Shown: piece by piece, positions 34,567 through 43,852 of the stretch | Numbering within the stretch: the stretch's first letter is position 1 | How the letters are laid out: each line of letters starts with the position of its first letter | Assembly (NCBI RefSeq): GCF_944384765.1 | Contig: NZ_CALWUM010000001.1 | Location: forward strand, 186,001-250,000 | DNA from: an uncultured Agathobaculum sp. | GTDB taxonomy: Bacteria; Bacillota; Clostridia; Oscillospirales; Butyricicoccaceae | Direction of reading: 5' to 3' | Length of the DNA stretch: 64,000 nucleotides | Position numbers and translations under genes: made by a program | The notes under the pieces: model-generated | Database searches by the model: none | Told to the model about the DNA's origin: nothing | What the model saw: the letters and a program-made list of their open reading frames with translations, nothing else

Positions 34567-35907
34567 TCACCTCTTGCTTGCGCATGCGCGCACAAACCGC
34601 GCTCCTGCCGCGGGGTTGGCGCGGAAATACAAATGCGGGAAGCCCGCATACAGGGTCTCGTTTGCGTGGACGCAGTCCCACGCGCGGCCGTTCGGCTTTT
34701 CCGCGCGGAACGCGCGGCCGTTGTCCGATGACTGCGCATAGTGGAACTCGTGCGCGCGCATGGTTTCGCCCGCGGGGCAGAGCAGATTGTCCCGCCCGGC
34801 GGTCAGGGTCACATAGCCAAAGGGCTGGAGTTTTTTTGTCATGTGCGCGTCCGCGTCGATCACGCCCGCCATCGCTTTGCCGTCCAGCGTGCGGTGCAGG
34901 TACAAAAAGCCGCCGCACTCGGCCACCGCCGGCAGGCCGCCCTGCACGGCCGCGCGGATGTCCGCGCGCATCGAACGGTTCGCGGCGAGCTGATCCGCAT
35001 ACAGCTCGGGATAGCCGCCGCCGAGATACAGCCCGTCGATGCCGCGCGGCAGTTTTTCATCTGCGAGCGGCGAAAACGGGACCAGTTCCGCGCCGAGCGC
35101 GCACAGCACATCGAAATTATCCGCATAGTAAAAGCAGAACGCCCTGTCCTGCGCGACCGCGATGCGCACCGGCCTGTCCGTCACCGGCGCGAGCGGCGCG
35201 CTGCGGTCCTCGAGCGGCGGCGCGCTGCGCGCGAGCGCCAGCAGGCCGTCCAGATCCATCCCTTGCTCCGCCGCGTCCGCGAGCCGGTCGAGCTTGGCCT
35301 GCAAGCCGCCGATCTCCTGCGCGGTCACCAGGCCCAGGTGCCGGTCCGGGATCTCGGCCTCGGGCACGGGCGGCAGGCAGCCGTACACCGGCAGTCCCGC
35401 CTTTTCCGCAATCGCCTTGTAAAACGGGTACATCGCCTTGGAAACGCCGTTCAGGATCACGCCGCGCAGGGTGTTGGGCGCAAAATCGCAAAAGCCCCGG
35501 ATCTCCGCCGCAAGCGAGAGCGACTGCCCCCGCGGCCGCACGACCAGCACCGCGGGCGTATCGGTCGCGCGGGCCAGATGCGCGGCCGAGGCCGCGTCCG
35601 ACGTGCCCGAAATGCCGTCGTAAAACCCCATCACACCCTCGATGATGCCGGCGCCATCCGCCGGGATGTGCCGCGCGAGCTGGCCGCACACAGCGGCTTC
35701 ATCCACAAAAAACAGGTCGAGGTTGCGGCTCGGGATGCCGAGCACCGCGGTGTGGAACATGGGGTCGATATAATCCGGCCCGCATTTGAACGCCGCAAGC
35801 GGCGTGCCGCGGCGCTGCAGCGCGCGCAGCAGCGCGCTTGTCACGGTCGTTTTGCCGCAGCCCGAGCCGGTGCCTGCGAGCAGCAGGCGGGGCGCGTTAC
35901 CCATCAT
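34567..35907 (-). CDS. cbiA: Cobyrinate a,c-diamide synthase CbiA
   Basis: 446 residues. It amidates the a and c side chains with glutamine and ATP. ATP motif AGTGSGCGKTTV (11-22) and the glutaminase Cys near 331 in VAECGGFLYLH; a C-terminal AHEFHYA supplies the His. ATG at 35905-35907 overlaps the end of the cbiET gene and has GGGAGG upstream. Confidence 0.96.
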   Translation of the reverse strand: MMGNAPRLLLAGTGSGCGKTTVTSALLRALQRRGTPLAAFKCGPDYIDPMFHTAVLGIPSRNLDLFFVDEAAVCGQLARHIPADGAGIIEGVMGFYDGISGTSDAASAAHLARATDTPAVLVVRPRGQSLSLAAEIRGFCDFAPNTLRGVILNGVSKAMYPFYKAIAEKAGLPVYGCLPPVPEAEIPDRHLGLVTAQEIGGLQAKLDRLADAAEQGMDLDGLLALARSAPPLEDRSAPLAPVTDRPVRIAVAQDRAFCFYYADNFDVLCALGAELVPFSPLADEKLPRGIDGLYLGGGYPELYADQLAANRSMRADIRAAVQGGLPAVAECGGFLYLHRTLDGKAMAGVIDADAHMTKKLQPFGYVTLTAGRDNLLCPAGETMRAHEFHYAQSSDNGRAFRAEKPNGRAWDCVHANETLYAGFPHLYFRANPAAGARFVRACASKR

Positions 35908-37090
35908 CCCGACCGCCTCCCGACAGGATAAACACCGGGTTGTTCGCGGTCATCATAGTATAAGGCCCGACCGCTTTGCCACGCGCGGCGGAAAGCTGGG
36001 TGATTGCAACATCCGCAAACCCCAGCGCGGACAGCGCCGCCTGCGTCTCGTGCAGCGTCTCGAGCGCAATGGCATTGACCACCACGCGCACGGCCGGATT
36101 TTTCTCCCGAGCGATTTCCAGGATGCGCCGTATGGCACCGCCGCTCCCGCCGACAAACACGCAGTCCGGCGCGGGCAGGGTTTCGAGCGCCTCCGGCGCC
36201 GCGCCCTCGACAATGTGCACATTATATCCGCCGAGCTTTTGGCGGTTTTCACGAAGCAGGGCGATCGCCTCATCCTTGCGTTCGACCGCGTACACCGCGC
36301 CGTCCGAGGCCTTTCGCGCCAGCTCGAGCGTCACCGCGCCCGTGCCTGCGCCTACGTCCCAAACCGTGTCGCGCGGCTGCACTGCAAGGCGGCCGACCGA
36401 CACCCAGCGCACCTCTTCCTTGGTCATGGGCACCTTCGCGCGGGTGAGCATCCCGTCGCGCACGGGCTCGCAAGCGTTTGCCGCGTCCGGGTGCTCAATC
36501 AGCAGCACGGCCAGGCTGCCGCACGGCTTTTCTGCGAGCGCCGCGGCGGTGCCGGTCTCGATGCGCTCGTCCAGCGCGCCGAGGTTTTCACCCAGGTGCA
36601 CGGTCAGCCCGCCCAGCCCCGCATCTGCAAGCGTCCGGCACACTTTCGCGGCGGTATTTTCCCCGCCGGTGAGCACGAACGTCTTTTTGTGATAGCTGAC
36701 CGCGCCGAGAATGCTGCCCGCGCGCCCATGCAGGCTGCGCACGCAGGCGTCGTCATACGACACGCCGCATTTCGCGCAGAAATACTGCATACTCGACAGG
36801 CCGCAGACCAACTGCACCGCACCGTGCGGCGCGAGCTGCGCGCGCAGGCGCGCGGCGGCGCTGAAAAAGCCCACGTCGCCCGAAACCAGCACCGCGGCGG
36901 TCTGTGCGCCCGAGGCAATGGCCTCAGCCGCGAGCCGGTCGAACGGACAGACCACCGCACGGTCGCAGACCGCGGTCAGCCGCTGGGTGGCGAACACCGC
37001 ATCCGCCGCGGCGAGCGCGCGCGCCGCCTCACCGGTCAGGCTGTCCGGCGCGCCCATACCGGCGCCGATGATGTAAAATGTGCGGGACAT
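35897..37090 (-). CDS. cbiET: Fused CbiE-CbiT, cobalt-precorrin-7 C5,15-methyltransferase/decarboxylase
   Basis: 397 residues. The N-terminal half (about 1-205) is a tetrapyrrole methylase of CbiE type (YIIGAGMGAPDSLT, VSGDVGFFSAA); the C-terminal half (about 215-397) is the SAM-dependent CbiT with DVGAGTGAVTLELA and VFVGGSGG. Together they methylate C5 and C15 and remove the acetate carboxyl. The fusion equals CobL of the aerobic route and is frequent in Clostridia. It is the first gene after the hairpin array that breaks the B12 run. Confidence 0.95.
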   Translation of the reverse strand: MSRTFYIIGAGMGAPDSLTGEAARALAAADAVFATQRLTAVCDRAVVCPFDRLAAEAIASGAQTAAVLVSGDVGFFSAAARLRAQLAPHGAVQLVCGLSSMQYFCAKCGVSYDDACVRSLHGRAGSILGAVSYHKKTFVLTGGENTAAKVCRTLADAGLGGLTVHLGENLGALDERIETGTAAALAEKPCGSLAVLLIEHPDAANACEPVRDGMLTRAKVPMTKEEVRWVSVGRLAVQPRDTVWDVGAGTGAVTLELARKASDGAVYAVERKDEAIALLRENRQKLGGYNVHIVEGAAPEALETLPAPDCVFVGGSGGAIRRILEIAREKNPAVRVVVNAIALETLHETQAALSALGFADVAITQLSAARGKAVGPYTMMTANNPVFILSGGGRDDG

Positions 37091-37128
37091 AAAACACCTC
37101 CCGTGAATGGAATGACTGAGGTTGCGTT

Positions 37129-37310
37129 ATCGCGCAAAGCGCGATTATTCATTATCAAGGAATTGCGCCGCAATTCCTATCAAAAGTCAGGGCAGGTACC
37201 TGACTTTTGATTCCCCGACTCAGCCGCCTTGGGCGGCGTCATTGGGGTATCGAAAGGCGGTTTCACCGGAACCGCCTTTCGTATATAGGGGCTTTTGAAG
37301 CCCCCTATAC
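37129..37310. repeat. Array of six consecutive inverted repeats
   Basis: Six hairpins in 182 bp: ATCGCGC/GCGCGAT (37129-37145); GGAATTGCG/CGCAATTCC (37159-37177); TCAAAAGTCAGG/CCTGACTTTTGA (37180-37210); GCCGCC/GGCGGC (37223-37237); CGAAAGGCGGTT/AACCGCCTTTCG (37251-37281); and an imperfect TATAGGGGCTT/AAGCCCC-TATA (37281-37310) that includes the hemL stop codon. Two stems are perfect over 12 bp. None has a convincing U tract. It may be a non-coding mobile repeat or an mRNA structure. Confidence 0.8.
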
Positions 37311-38588
37311 GAGCGCTGCGATGCTCTCCCCGGCGGCCTGCACGGTGCGGTCGAGGTCGTCCTGCGTGTGCGCGGACGAGACGAACATCGCCTCGAACTG
37401 GCTGGGCGCAAGATATACGCCGCGCGATAACATCTCGTTAAAATACTTTGCGTATTTTTTCGTGTCGCTCTTTTTGGCAGCGGCGAAGCAGTCCACCGGC
37501 GCTTCCGTGAAATAGGGGCAGAGCAGCGAGCCGATCTGGTTGACCTGCATGGCGGCGCCGTGCTTTGCCGCGCTTTCGCGCAGGTGGTCCGCGATGAACG
37601 CCGCCGATGCCTGCATTTTGCCGTAAACCTCAGGGTGTGCGGACAGGATTTCAAGCTGCGCGAGGCCCGCCGCCATCGCAACCGGGTTGCCCGACAGCGT
37701 GCCAGCCTGATACACCGGGCCGCAGGGCGCGACCTGCTCCATCAGCGCGCGCGTGCCCGCGTATGCGCCGACCGGCATGCCGCCGCCGATGATCTTGCCG
37801 AAGGTCACGAGGTCGGCGCGCACGCCAAAATATTCCTGCGCGCCGCCCGGCGCCAGGCGGAAGCCCGTGATGACCTCGTCAAAAATCAGCAGCGCACCGT
37901 GCTTGTCGCACAGGCCGCGCAGGCCCTGCAAAAAGCCCTCCTGCGGGGGCACGACGCCCATGTTCGCCGCGACCGGCTCGACGATGACCGCCGCGACCTG
38001 GTCCGGGTTGGCCTCCAGCAGGCGCTCGACCGACCCAAGGTCGTTATACTGCGCCATCAGCGTATCCTGCGCCGCGCCGCGGGTCACGCCCTTGGAGTCC
38101 GGCTCGCCCTGGGTGAGCGCGCCCGACCCCGCGCCGACCAGCATTGCGTCCGAGTGGCCGTGGTAGCAGCCCTCGAATTTGATGAGCTTGTCGCGGCCGG
38201 TCGCACCGCGCGCCAGGCGCACCGCGCTCATGACCGCCTCAGTGCCCGAGTTGACCATGCGCACCATCTCGATGTTCGGCACCATTTCGACCATTTTCTC
38301 AGCCATTTCGACCTCGAGCGCGGTCGGCGCGCCAAAGGACAGGCCGTTTACCATGCGCTCCTGCACCGCCCGCAGGATGTCCGGGTGGCTGTGGCCGAGC
38401 ACCATCGGCCCCCACGAGCCGACGTAGTCGATGTATTCCGCACCGTCCTCATCCCAGATGTGGCTGCCCTTGCCCTTGACCACAAAGCGCGGGTTGCCGC
38501 CCACCGCGCGGAACGCGCGCACGGGCGAGTTGACGCCGCCGGGCAGCACCTTGACCGCCCGCGCAAAAAGCTGTTCGGATTTTGTCAT
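37305..38588 (-). CDS. hemL: Glutamate-1-semialdehyde 2,1-aminomutase HemL
   Basis: 427 residues. HemL turns glutamate 1-semialdehyde into 5-aminolevulinate with PLP; Lys265 in VTFGKIIGGGMPVGAY forms the Schiff base and the N-terminal PGGVNSPVRAF is diagnostic. ATG at 38586-38588 follows the hemB stop by one base. The stop codon lies in the last hairpin of the array downstream. Confidence 0.97.
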   Translation of the reverse strand: MTKSEQLFARAVKVLPGGVNSPVRAFRAVGGNPRFVVKGKGSHIWDEDGAEYIDYVGSWGPMVLGHSHPDILRAVQERMVNGLSFGAPTALEVEMAEKMVEMVPNIEMVRMVNSGTEAVMSAVRLARGATGRDKLIKFEGCYHGHSDAMLVGAGSGALTQGEPDSKGVTRGAAQDTLMAQYNDLGSVERLLEANPDQVAAVIVEPVAANMGVVPPQEGFLQGLRGLCDKHGALLIFDEVITGFRLAPGGAQEYFGVRADLVTFGKIIGGGMPVGAYAGTRALMEQVAPCGPVYQAGTLSGNPVAMAAGLAQLEILSAHPEVYGKMQASAAFIADHLRESAAKHGAAMQVNQIGSLLCPYFTEAPVDCFAAAKKSDTKKYAKYFNEMLSRGVYLAPSQFEAMFVSSAHTQDDLDRTVQAAGESIAALV

Positions 38589-38589
38589 A

Positions 38590-39576
38590 TCAGCCGATGT
38601 CTCCCTTCCGGATCGCGTCCGCGAGTTCGGGCGCATAGTAGGTAATCAGGATGTCCGCGCCCGCGCGGTAGATGGACACCGCGGACTCGCACATCACGCC
38701 GTATTCGTCGATCAGGCCGGCGGCTGCCGCTGCCTTGATCATCGCGTATTCGCCCGAAACCGCATAGGCCGCCACCGGCAGGTCGAAGCGCTGCCGGCAC
38801 TCGTAAACCAGATCAAGATAGCTCATCGCGGGCTTGATCATCAGGATATCCGCGCCCTCCTGCACGTCGAGCGCGCACTCGCGCATGGCCTCGCGGCTGT
38901 TGTGCCAGTCCATCTGGTAGGAGCGGCGGTCGCCGAAGGACGGGGCCGAGCCTGCCGCATCGCGGAACGGGCCGTAAAAATAGGAGGCGTACTTGGCCGC
39001 ATAGGACATGATCGGCACGTTTACAAAACCGTTTTCGTCCAGCGCCTGGCGGATGGCCGCAACGCGGCCGTCCATCATGTCGCTCGGCGCGACCATGTCC
39101 GCGCCCGCTCTGGCGTGGCTGACCGCGATCTGCGCGAGCCGCGCGATGGTCTGGTCGTTGTCCACATAGTCGCCGCACAGGATGCCGCAGTGTCCGTGCG
39201 AGGTGTATTCGCACATGCACACATCGGTGATCACATACATCGCCGGGTCAAGTTCCTTGATCTTGCGGATGCCCTGCTGGACAATGCCGTCCTCCGCCCA
39301 GGCACCCGAGCCGATCTCGTCCTTGTCCTTCGGCAGGCCGAACAGGATGACGCGGGACACACCGTGCGCATGCGCGCGCTCGACCATGCGGTACAGCTGG
39401 TCGGGCGAATAATGGTACTGGCCGGGCAGCGAGGGGATTTCCTCGTAAATGCCCTCGCCCTCCGCCACAAAGATCGGCCAGATCAGGCTTTCAGGGGAAA
39501 TGCGGGTTTCGCGCACGAGCTTGCGCAGCCCTGCCGAGGTGCGCAGACGGCGGGGACGGATGGTATCGTTAAACAT
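38590..39576 (-). CDS. hemB: Delta-aminolevulinic acid dehydratase HemB
   Basis: 328 residues. It condenses two 5-aminolevulinates to porphobilinogen. The zinc-type Cys cluster DVCMCEYTSHGHCG and the two active-site lysines in SYAAKYASYFYG and MIKPAMSYLD are present. ATG at 39574-39576 with TTGGAGG upstream; one base after the cobA-hemD stop. Confidence 0.97.
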   Translation of the reverse strand: MFNDTIRPRRLRTSAGLRKLVRETRISPESLIWPIFVAEGEGIYEEIPSLPGQYHYSPDQLYRMVERAHAHGVSRVILFGLPKDKDEIGSGAWAEDGIVQQGIRKIKELDPAMYVITDVCMCEYTSHGHCGILCGDYVDNDQTIARLAQIAVSHARAGADMVAPSDMMDGRVAAIRQALDENGFVNVPIMSYAAKYASYFYGPFRDAAGSAPSFGDRRSYQMDWHNSREAMRECALDVQEGADILMIKPAMSYLDLVYECRQRFDLPVAAYAVSGEYAMIKAAAAAGLIDEYGVMCESAVSIYRAGADILITYYAPELADAIRKGDIG

Positions 39577-39577
39577 A

Positions 39578-41065
39578 TTATGATTCCTCCAATAGACAGG
39601 CAATCATAGCATCTATGGTTGCGTTTTCTGCAATTTTGACGTTCATATGATACTTGCGGGCAGCCTGTGCGGTCTGTTCGCCGATGCACAGGGCGGTAAA
39701 CCCGGTGTAGTCCGCCGCGCCCACGGCCTGCACAAAGCCCTCGACCGTGGACATGCTGGTGAACGTCACCACGTCCGCCTCGCCCCGGTCGAGCAGCGCG
39801 CGCAGCTCGTCCGCCTTGGCGCAGCGGTATACGGTGTCGTAAAGCGGCACGTCGGTCACCGTCACGCCCGCGGCTGCGAGCTTTTCGGGCAGGATGCGCC
39901 CGCCTGCCGCCGCGCGCAGCAGCAGCGCCGCGCCGCCCTGCGGCATAGCCGCAAGCAGCGCATCCGCGAGGTGCGCGCCGTCATACTGCCCGGGGACAAG
40001 GTCGGCCGCAAGGCCGTAGGCCGCGAGCGCGTCCGCGGTGCCGCGGCCGATCGCCGCAAGGCGCATGCCGTAGAGCGCGCGCAGGTCGCGGCCGAGCGCG
40101 CGGAGCGCCTGCACCGCTGCGTGCACGCCCGCAGGGCTGGTGAACACCGCCCAGTCGTGCGGCTGCGCGAGCGCATCTGCAAGCGGCTGCACGTCCGTCC
40201 GCGGCACGGTTTCGATGCACGGCGCTTCGATCACGTTTGCGCCGCGTTCGTGCAGGCGTGCGGCGAGCGTGCCCGCCCGCTCGCGCGGCCGGGTCACCAC
40301 GACCGTTTTGCCGTGCAGCGGCAGGGGCGTGAACCAGTCGAGCTTGTCACTCAAGGTGCACACCCTGCCTACAATGATGAGCGCCGGGCTTTTGAGTCCC
40401 GCCGCACGCACCTGCGGCGCGAGGTCGGATACCGTCGCCACAACCTTGCGCTGGTTGCCGCGCGTGCCGTTTTCGATCACGGCCGCGGGCATGTCGGGCG
40501 CGATCTGCGCCGCCAGCAGGCCGTCCATGACCTGCTCGAGCGCGGTCAGCCCCATCAGAAACACCAGCGTGCCGCCCGCGCGAACCAGGCTGTCGAAATC
40601 AATCTGAAGCGGTTTGCCCGCGCGCGCATGCGCGGTCACGATATGCACGGACGAGCAGAAGTCGCGGTGCGTCACCGGGATGCCCGCAAAGGCGGGCGCG
40701 GCGAGCGCGCTCGTCACGCCCGGGATAACGCGGAACGGCACCCCGTTTTCCAGCAGATATTCGCACTCCTCGCCGCCGCGGCCGAACAGATAGCAGTCGC
40801 CGCCCTTGAGGCGCACGACATTTTTGCCCTCCTTTGCCAGCCGCACCAGAATTTCGTTGATCTGATCCTGCGGCACGGGATGGTGGTTATTCTCCTTGCC
40901 GACGTTGACGCGTGCGGCCTTTTCCGGAATCAGACCGAGGATGTCCTCGCCCACCAGCCGGTCGAACACGACCGCGTCCGCCTGGCCGAGTGCCGCCGCG
41001 CCCGCGAGCGTGAGCAGCCCGCGTCCGCCCGGCCCCGCGCCGACCAGCGTTACTTTTCCTGTCAT
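39578..41065 (-). CDS. Fused uroporphyrinogen-III methyltransferase and synthase (CobA-HemD)
   Basis: 495 residues. Residues about 1-245 are CobA, which methylates uroporphyrinogen III at C2 and C7 to precorrin-2 (LVGAGPGGRGLLT, LKGGDCYLFGRGGEE, HIVTAHARAGK). Residues about 250-495 are HemD, which closes hydroxymethylbilane into uroporphyrinogen III (VVTRPRERAGTLA, FTSPAGVHA, FTSMSTVEGF). The fusion feeds the product of one domain to the other and is common in Firmicutes. Overlaps hemC by four bases. Confidence 0.95.
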   Translation of the reverse strand: MTGKVTLVGAGPGGRGLLTLAGAAALGQADAVVFDRLVGEDILGLIPEKAARVNVGKENNHHPVPQDQINEILVRLAKEGKNVVRLKGGDCYLFGRGGEECEYLLENGVPFRVIPGVTSALAAPAFAGIPVTHRDFCSSVHIVTAHARAGKPLQIDFDSLVRAGGTLVFLMGLTALEQVMDGLLAAQIAPDMPAAVIENGTRGNQRKVVATVSDLAPQVRAAGLKSPALIIVGRVCTLSDKLDWFTPLPLHGKTVVVTRPRERAGTLAARLHERGANVIEAPCIETVPRTDVQPLADALAQPHDWAVFTSPAGVHAAVQALRALGRDLRALYGMRLAAIGRGTADALAAYGLAADLVPGQYDGAHLADALLAAMPQGGAALLLRAAAGGRILPEKLAAAGVTVTDVPLYDTVYRCAKADELRALLDRGEADVVTFTSMSTVEGFVQAVGAADYTGFTALCIGEQTAQAARKYHMNVKIAENATIDAMIACLLEES

Positions 41066-41925
41066 ACCGTTCCCTCCGCCTGTTGTTTCAGCTGCAAAGC
41101 GAGCGTGCGGCCGAGCGTCTCGGCCTCGCTGCGCCGTCCGGTCACCGCGCCGCGCGCAGACCGGCTTTCATCTTCTGTAACATACAGCCCGGTGAGCTGC
41201 ATATTGTCTCCCTGCACTTCGGCATAGGCCGCAACCGGGGCAAAGCACCCGCCGCCGAGCGTGCGCACAAAGGCGCGCTCGGCCAGCGCGCAGTCGCGCG
41301 CATCCGCGTCGTCCAGCCGTTTGACCGCCTCGGTCAGCTCGCCCGCGCGGCCCTGCACGGCAAGGATCGCCTGCCCCGCCGCAGGGATGAGCTCCTCCGG
41401 CGAAAAATACCGGCTGATGCGGTTTTCCAGCCCGAGCCGGTGCAGTCCCGCCGCTGCGAGCACGAGCGCGCCGTATTCCCCGCGGTCGAGCTTGTCCAGC
41501 CGCGTGAGCACATTGCCGCGCACGGGCTTGACCGGGGTTTCCGGAAACAGCGCCGCCAGCTGCACGCGCCGCCGCGCGGACGAGCAGCCGATGGGCTTAC
41601 TTTTGTCCCATTTTCCGCTCTGCGGCAACACAAGCGCGTCGCGCGCGTCCTCGCGCTTTGTATAGGCGACGAGCGGCAGCCCCGCCGGCTGCTCCATGGG
41701 CACGTCCTTTAAGCTGTGCACGGTCAGATCGACCCGCCGGTCGGCGAGTGCGCGGTCAAGCTCCTTGACGAACAGCCCCTTGCCGCCCACCTGATCGAGC
41801 GTTTTGTCCAAAATCATATCGCCGAGCGTTTTCATGGTAATCAGCTCGCAGTCCCCGAGCGCGCGGCAGACCTCCTCGGCCTGCACGACAGCGAGCTTGC
41901 TGTCCCGGCTTCCTACTTTGATCAT
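41062..41925 (-). CDS. hemC: Hydroxymethylbilane synthase HemC
   Basis: 287 residues. It joins four porphobilinogens on a dipyrromethane cofactor bound to Cys227 (TLGGGCFAP). VHSLKDVP and GCSSARRRVQL are the binding motifs. ATG at 41923-41925 overlaps the stop of the cbiJ fusion and has TTGGAGG upstream. Confidence 0.96.
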   Translation of the reverse strand: MIKVGSRDSKLAVVQAEEVCRALGDCELITMKTLGDMILDKTLDQVGGKGLFVKELDRALADRRVDLTVHSLKDVPMEQPAGLPLVAYTKREDARDALVLPQSGKWDKSKPIGCSSARRRVQLAALFPETPVKPVRGNVLTRLDKLDRGEYGALVLAAAGLHRLGLENRISRYFSPEELIPAAGQAILAVQGRAGELTEAVKRLDDADARDCALAERAFVRTLGGGCFAPVAAYAEVQGDNMQLTGLYVTEDESRSARGAVTGRRSEAETLGRTLALQLKQQAEGTV

Positions 41926-43127
41926 TGCATTTCCTCCAATACCGCGCGGATGCGCCGCGCCGCGGCTGCGGTTTTGCCGTGCGCCGCGCCGCGCGAGACC
42001 ACGCCCGCGGTCAGCCCCCCGCCCTCGCACACGGCGGGGAAGAAAAAGGTGGATTCGGCCGCGCAGTCCGCCACGCTGCACGGGATGCCACGTGCGGCGC
42101 AGTCCTGCGATATACGGTGGTTGACCGCGCGGTCATCCGTCGCCGCGACTGCCAGGAAAGCCCCCGAAAGATCGCTTTCCTCATAGCCGCGGCAGTGGGT
42201 CAGGCCGACGCCCGCCTTGTCTTCCGGCGCGATGACGGTTACCGCTGCGCCGAACCGTTTCAGCACGCCGATGCGCCGCGCCGCGATCGCGCCCGCGCCG
42301 GCCACCACGCATTTTTTGCCCGCGAGCGGCACAAACAGCGGGAACCGCGGCAGCGCTTCCCCTTCCGCGGGCGCGGGTTCGGCCAGCCCGAGCGTCTCTG
42401 CAAGATAGGCCTGCATTTCCCCGAGCGTGCGGCCGGTCTCCGCGCGCGGGCGCGCGATGACGAGCACGGTCGCGCCCGTGTCCTGCGCCGCGGCGAGCTT
42501 TTCCGCAAACCCGCCGGACGCGCCGGTGTCCTTGGTGACCAGGATGTGCGCGCCGGTCTGGCGCAGCAGGGCGGCGTTCATCCCGCGCGTAAACGGCCCC
42601 TGCATCGCAATGACGTGCGCGCCCGTAAAGCCGAGCGCCTCGCACTTTTGCAGCACGCTCGACACGGGCAGCACGCGCGGATACAGCCGCTCCTGCCAGT
42701 TTTCGACCGCGGTATACGCGTCCAGCTCCTTGCTGCCGGTTGTCAGCAGCACCTTGCCCGGGTGTGCGTTCAGCCACGCGACCGCCGCCGCCGTATCCGG
42801 CACGGTCTCGCACCCGCTGCCGTCCTGCGCCGGGCGGAGCAGGCGCTCATACCGCGCGCCCGTCTCGGCGCAGGCCGCGCACAGGTTGTCGGTCACCGCC
42901 GCGGCATAGGGGTGGGTCGCGTCGATCAGCAAGGTGTCCGCGTCCAGCCGCGCGGCGATCGCCGCCGTGTCCAGCCTGCCCTCGTGCACGGTGATGCCGC
43001 GCATCGGCTCCATGACTGCCGCGCCGTATTCGGTGGCGACATAGACCTCCGCCTGCGCGCCGCGCGCGGACAGGAAGCGGCACAGCGCGTGCCCCTCGCT
43101 CGTGCCCGAAAAGATCACCAGCTTCAT
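41922..43127 (-). CDS. Fused precorrin-6A reductase (CbiJ/CobK) and precorrin-2 dehydrogenase (CysG-N/SirC)
   Basis: 401 residues. Residues about 1-245 are CbiJ: IFSGTSEGHALCRFL, DATHPYAAAVT, MQGPFTRGMN and VTKDTGASGGF are hallmarks. Residues about 255-401 are the NAD-binding domain of siroheme synthase: PLFVPLAGKKCVVAGAGAIA, ARRIGVLKRFGA and FLAVAATDDRAVN. The first half reduces cobalt-precorrin-6A, the second oxidises precorrin-2 to sirohydrochlorin, the substrate of CbiK. The two steps are far apart in the pathway, so joining them is odd. ATG at 43125-43127 overlaps the cbiH stop by four bases. Confidence 0.92.
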   Translation of the reverse strand: MKLVIFSGTSEGHALCRFLSARGAQAEVYVATEYGAAVMEPMRGITVHEGRLDTAAIAARLDADTLLIDATHPYAAAVTDNLCAACAETGARYERLLRPAQDGSGCETVPDTAAAVAWLNAHPGKVLLTTGSKELDAYTAVENWQERLYPRVLPVSSVLQKCEALGFTGAHVIAMQGPFTRGMNAALLRQTGAHILVTKDTGASGGFAEKLAAAQDTGATVLVIARPRAETGRTLGEMQAYLAETLGLAEPAPAEGEALPRFPLFVPLAGKKCVVAGAGAIAARRIGVLKRFGAAVTVIAPEDKAGVGLTHCRGYEESDLSGAFLAVAATDDRAVNHRISQDCAARGIPCSVADCAAESTFFFPAVCEGGGLTAGVVSRGAAHGKTAAAARRIRAVLEEMQ

Positions 43128-43852
43128 ACGCCCCGGTACCCCCGCGGCGTGACCATGCGGCCGTTGATCACGCGCGTGCGGCTGTTGCCGATGAACACGG
43201 TGGTCAGCATATCGACTGTCGTGTCCCGCAGCTGGCCGAGCGTGGTCAGCGTGTATTCCTCGCCCGCGCGGCCAATGTTGCGCACAAGGCCGCACACGGT
43301 TTCGGGCGGCTGGTGCTCAAGCAGGATGTCGCACGCGCGGCGCAGGTGATCCGTGCGTTTTTTGCTCGCCGGGTTGTAAAGCGCAATGCAGAAATCGCCC
43401 TGCGCCGCGCCGTGCAGGCGCTGCTCGATGACCTCCCACGGGGTGAGCAGGTCGGAGAGCGACACGCACGCAAAGTCGCACGTCATGGGCGAGCCGAGCA
43501 CCGCGCCGCCCGAGCAGGCCGCCGTGATACCCGGGATGACCTCGACCTCGATCTCGGGGTCGTGTTCGCACACCTCGAGCAGCAGGCCCGCCATGCCGTA
43601 CACGCCCGCGTCGCCGGACGAGACGACCGCGACCGTCCGGCCCTGTTTGGCCAGGTCGCGCGCCGCGGTGCAGCGGTCCACCTCGCGGGTCATGCCGGTC
43701 TGCACACGCTCCTTGCCCTCGATCAGGTTTTCAATCAGGTCCAGATACAGGCCGTAGCCCGCCACGCAGTCACACTGCTCGAGCGCGAGCACCGCGCGCA
43801 GCGTCATCTGTTCCTCTCCGCCCGGCCCAATGCCGATACAATACAGCTTCAT
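43124..43852 (-). CDS. cbiH: Cobalt-precorrin-3 C17-methyltransferase CbiH
   Basis: 242 residues. CbiH methylates C17 and drives ring contraction. IGIGPGGEEQMTLRA, VSSGDAGVYGMAG, PGITAACSGGAVLG and ALYNPASKKRTDHL match CbiH/CobJ. Length fits CbiH without the C-terminal extension of fused forms. Overlaps hemA by four bases. Confidence 0.95.
   Translation of the reverse strand: MKLYCIGIGPGGEEQMTLRAVLALEQCDCVAGYGLYLDLIENLIEGKERVQTGMTREVDRCTAARDLAKQGRTVAVVSSGDAGVYGMAGLLLEVCEHDPEIEVEVIPGITAACSGGAVLGSPMTCDFACVSLSDLLTPWEVIEQRLHGAAQGDFCIALYNPASKKRTDHLRRACDILLEHQPPETVCGLVRNIGRAGEEYTLTTLGQLRDTTVDMLTTVFIGNSRTRVINGRMVTPRGYRGV

Noticed and set aside
34578..35645. Plus-strand Arg/Pro-rich frames opposite cbiA and other cob genes
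   Set aside because: Typical GC-driven antisense frames with extreme composition, opposite genes with clear catalytic motifs.
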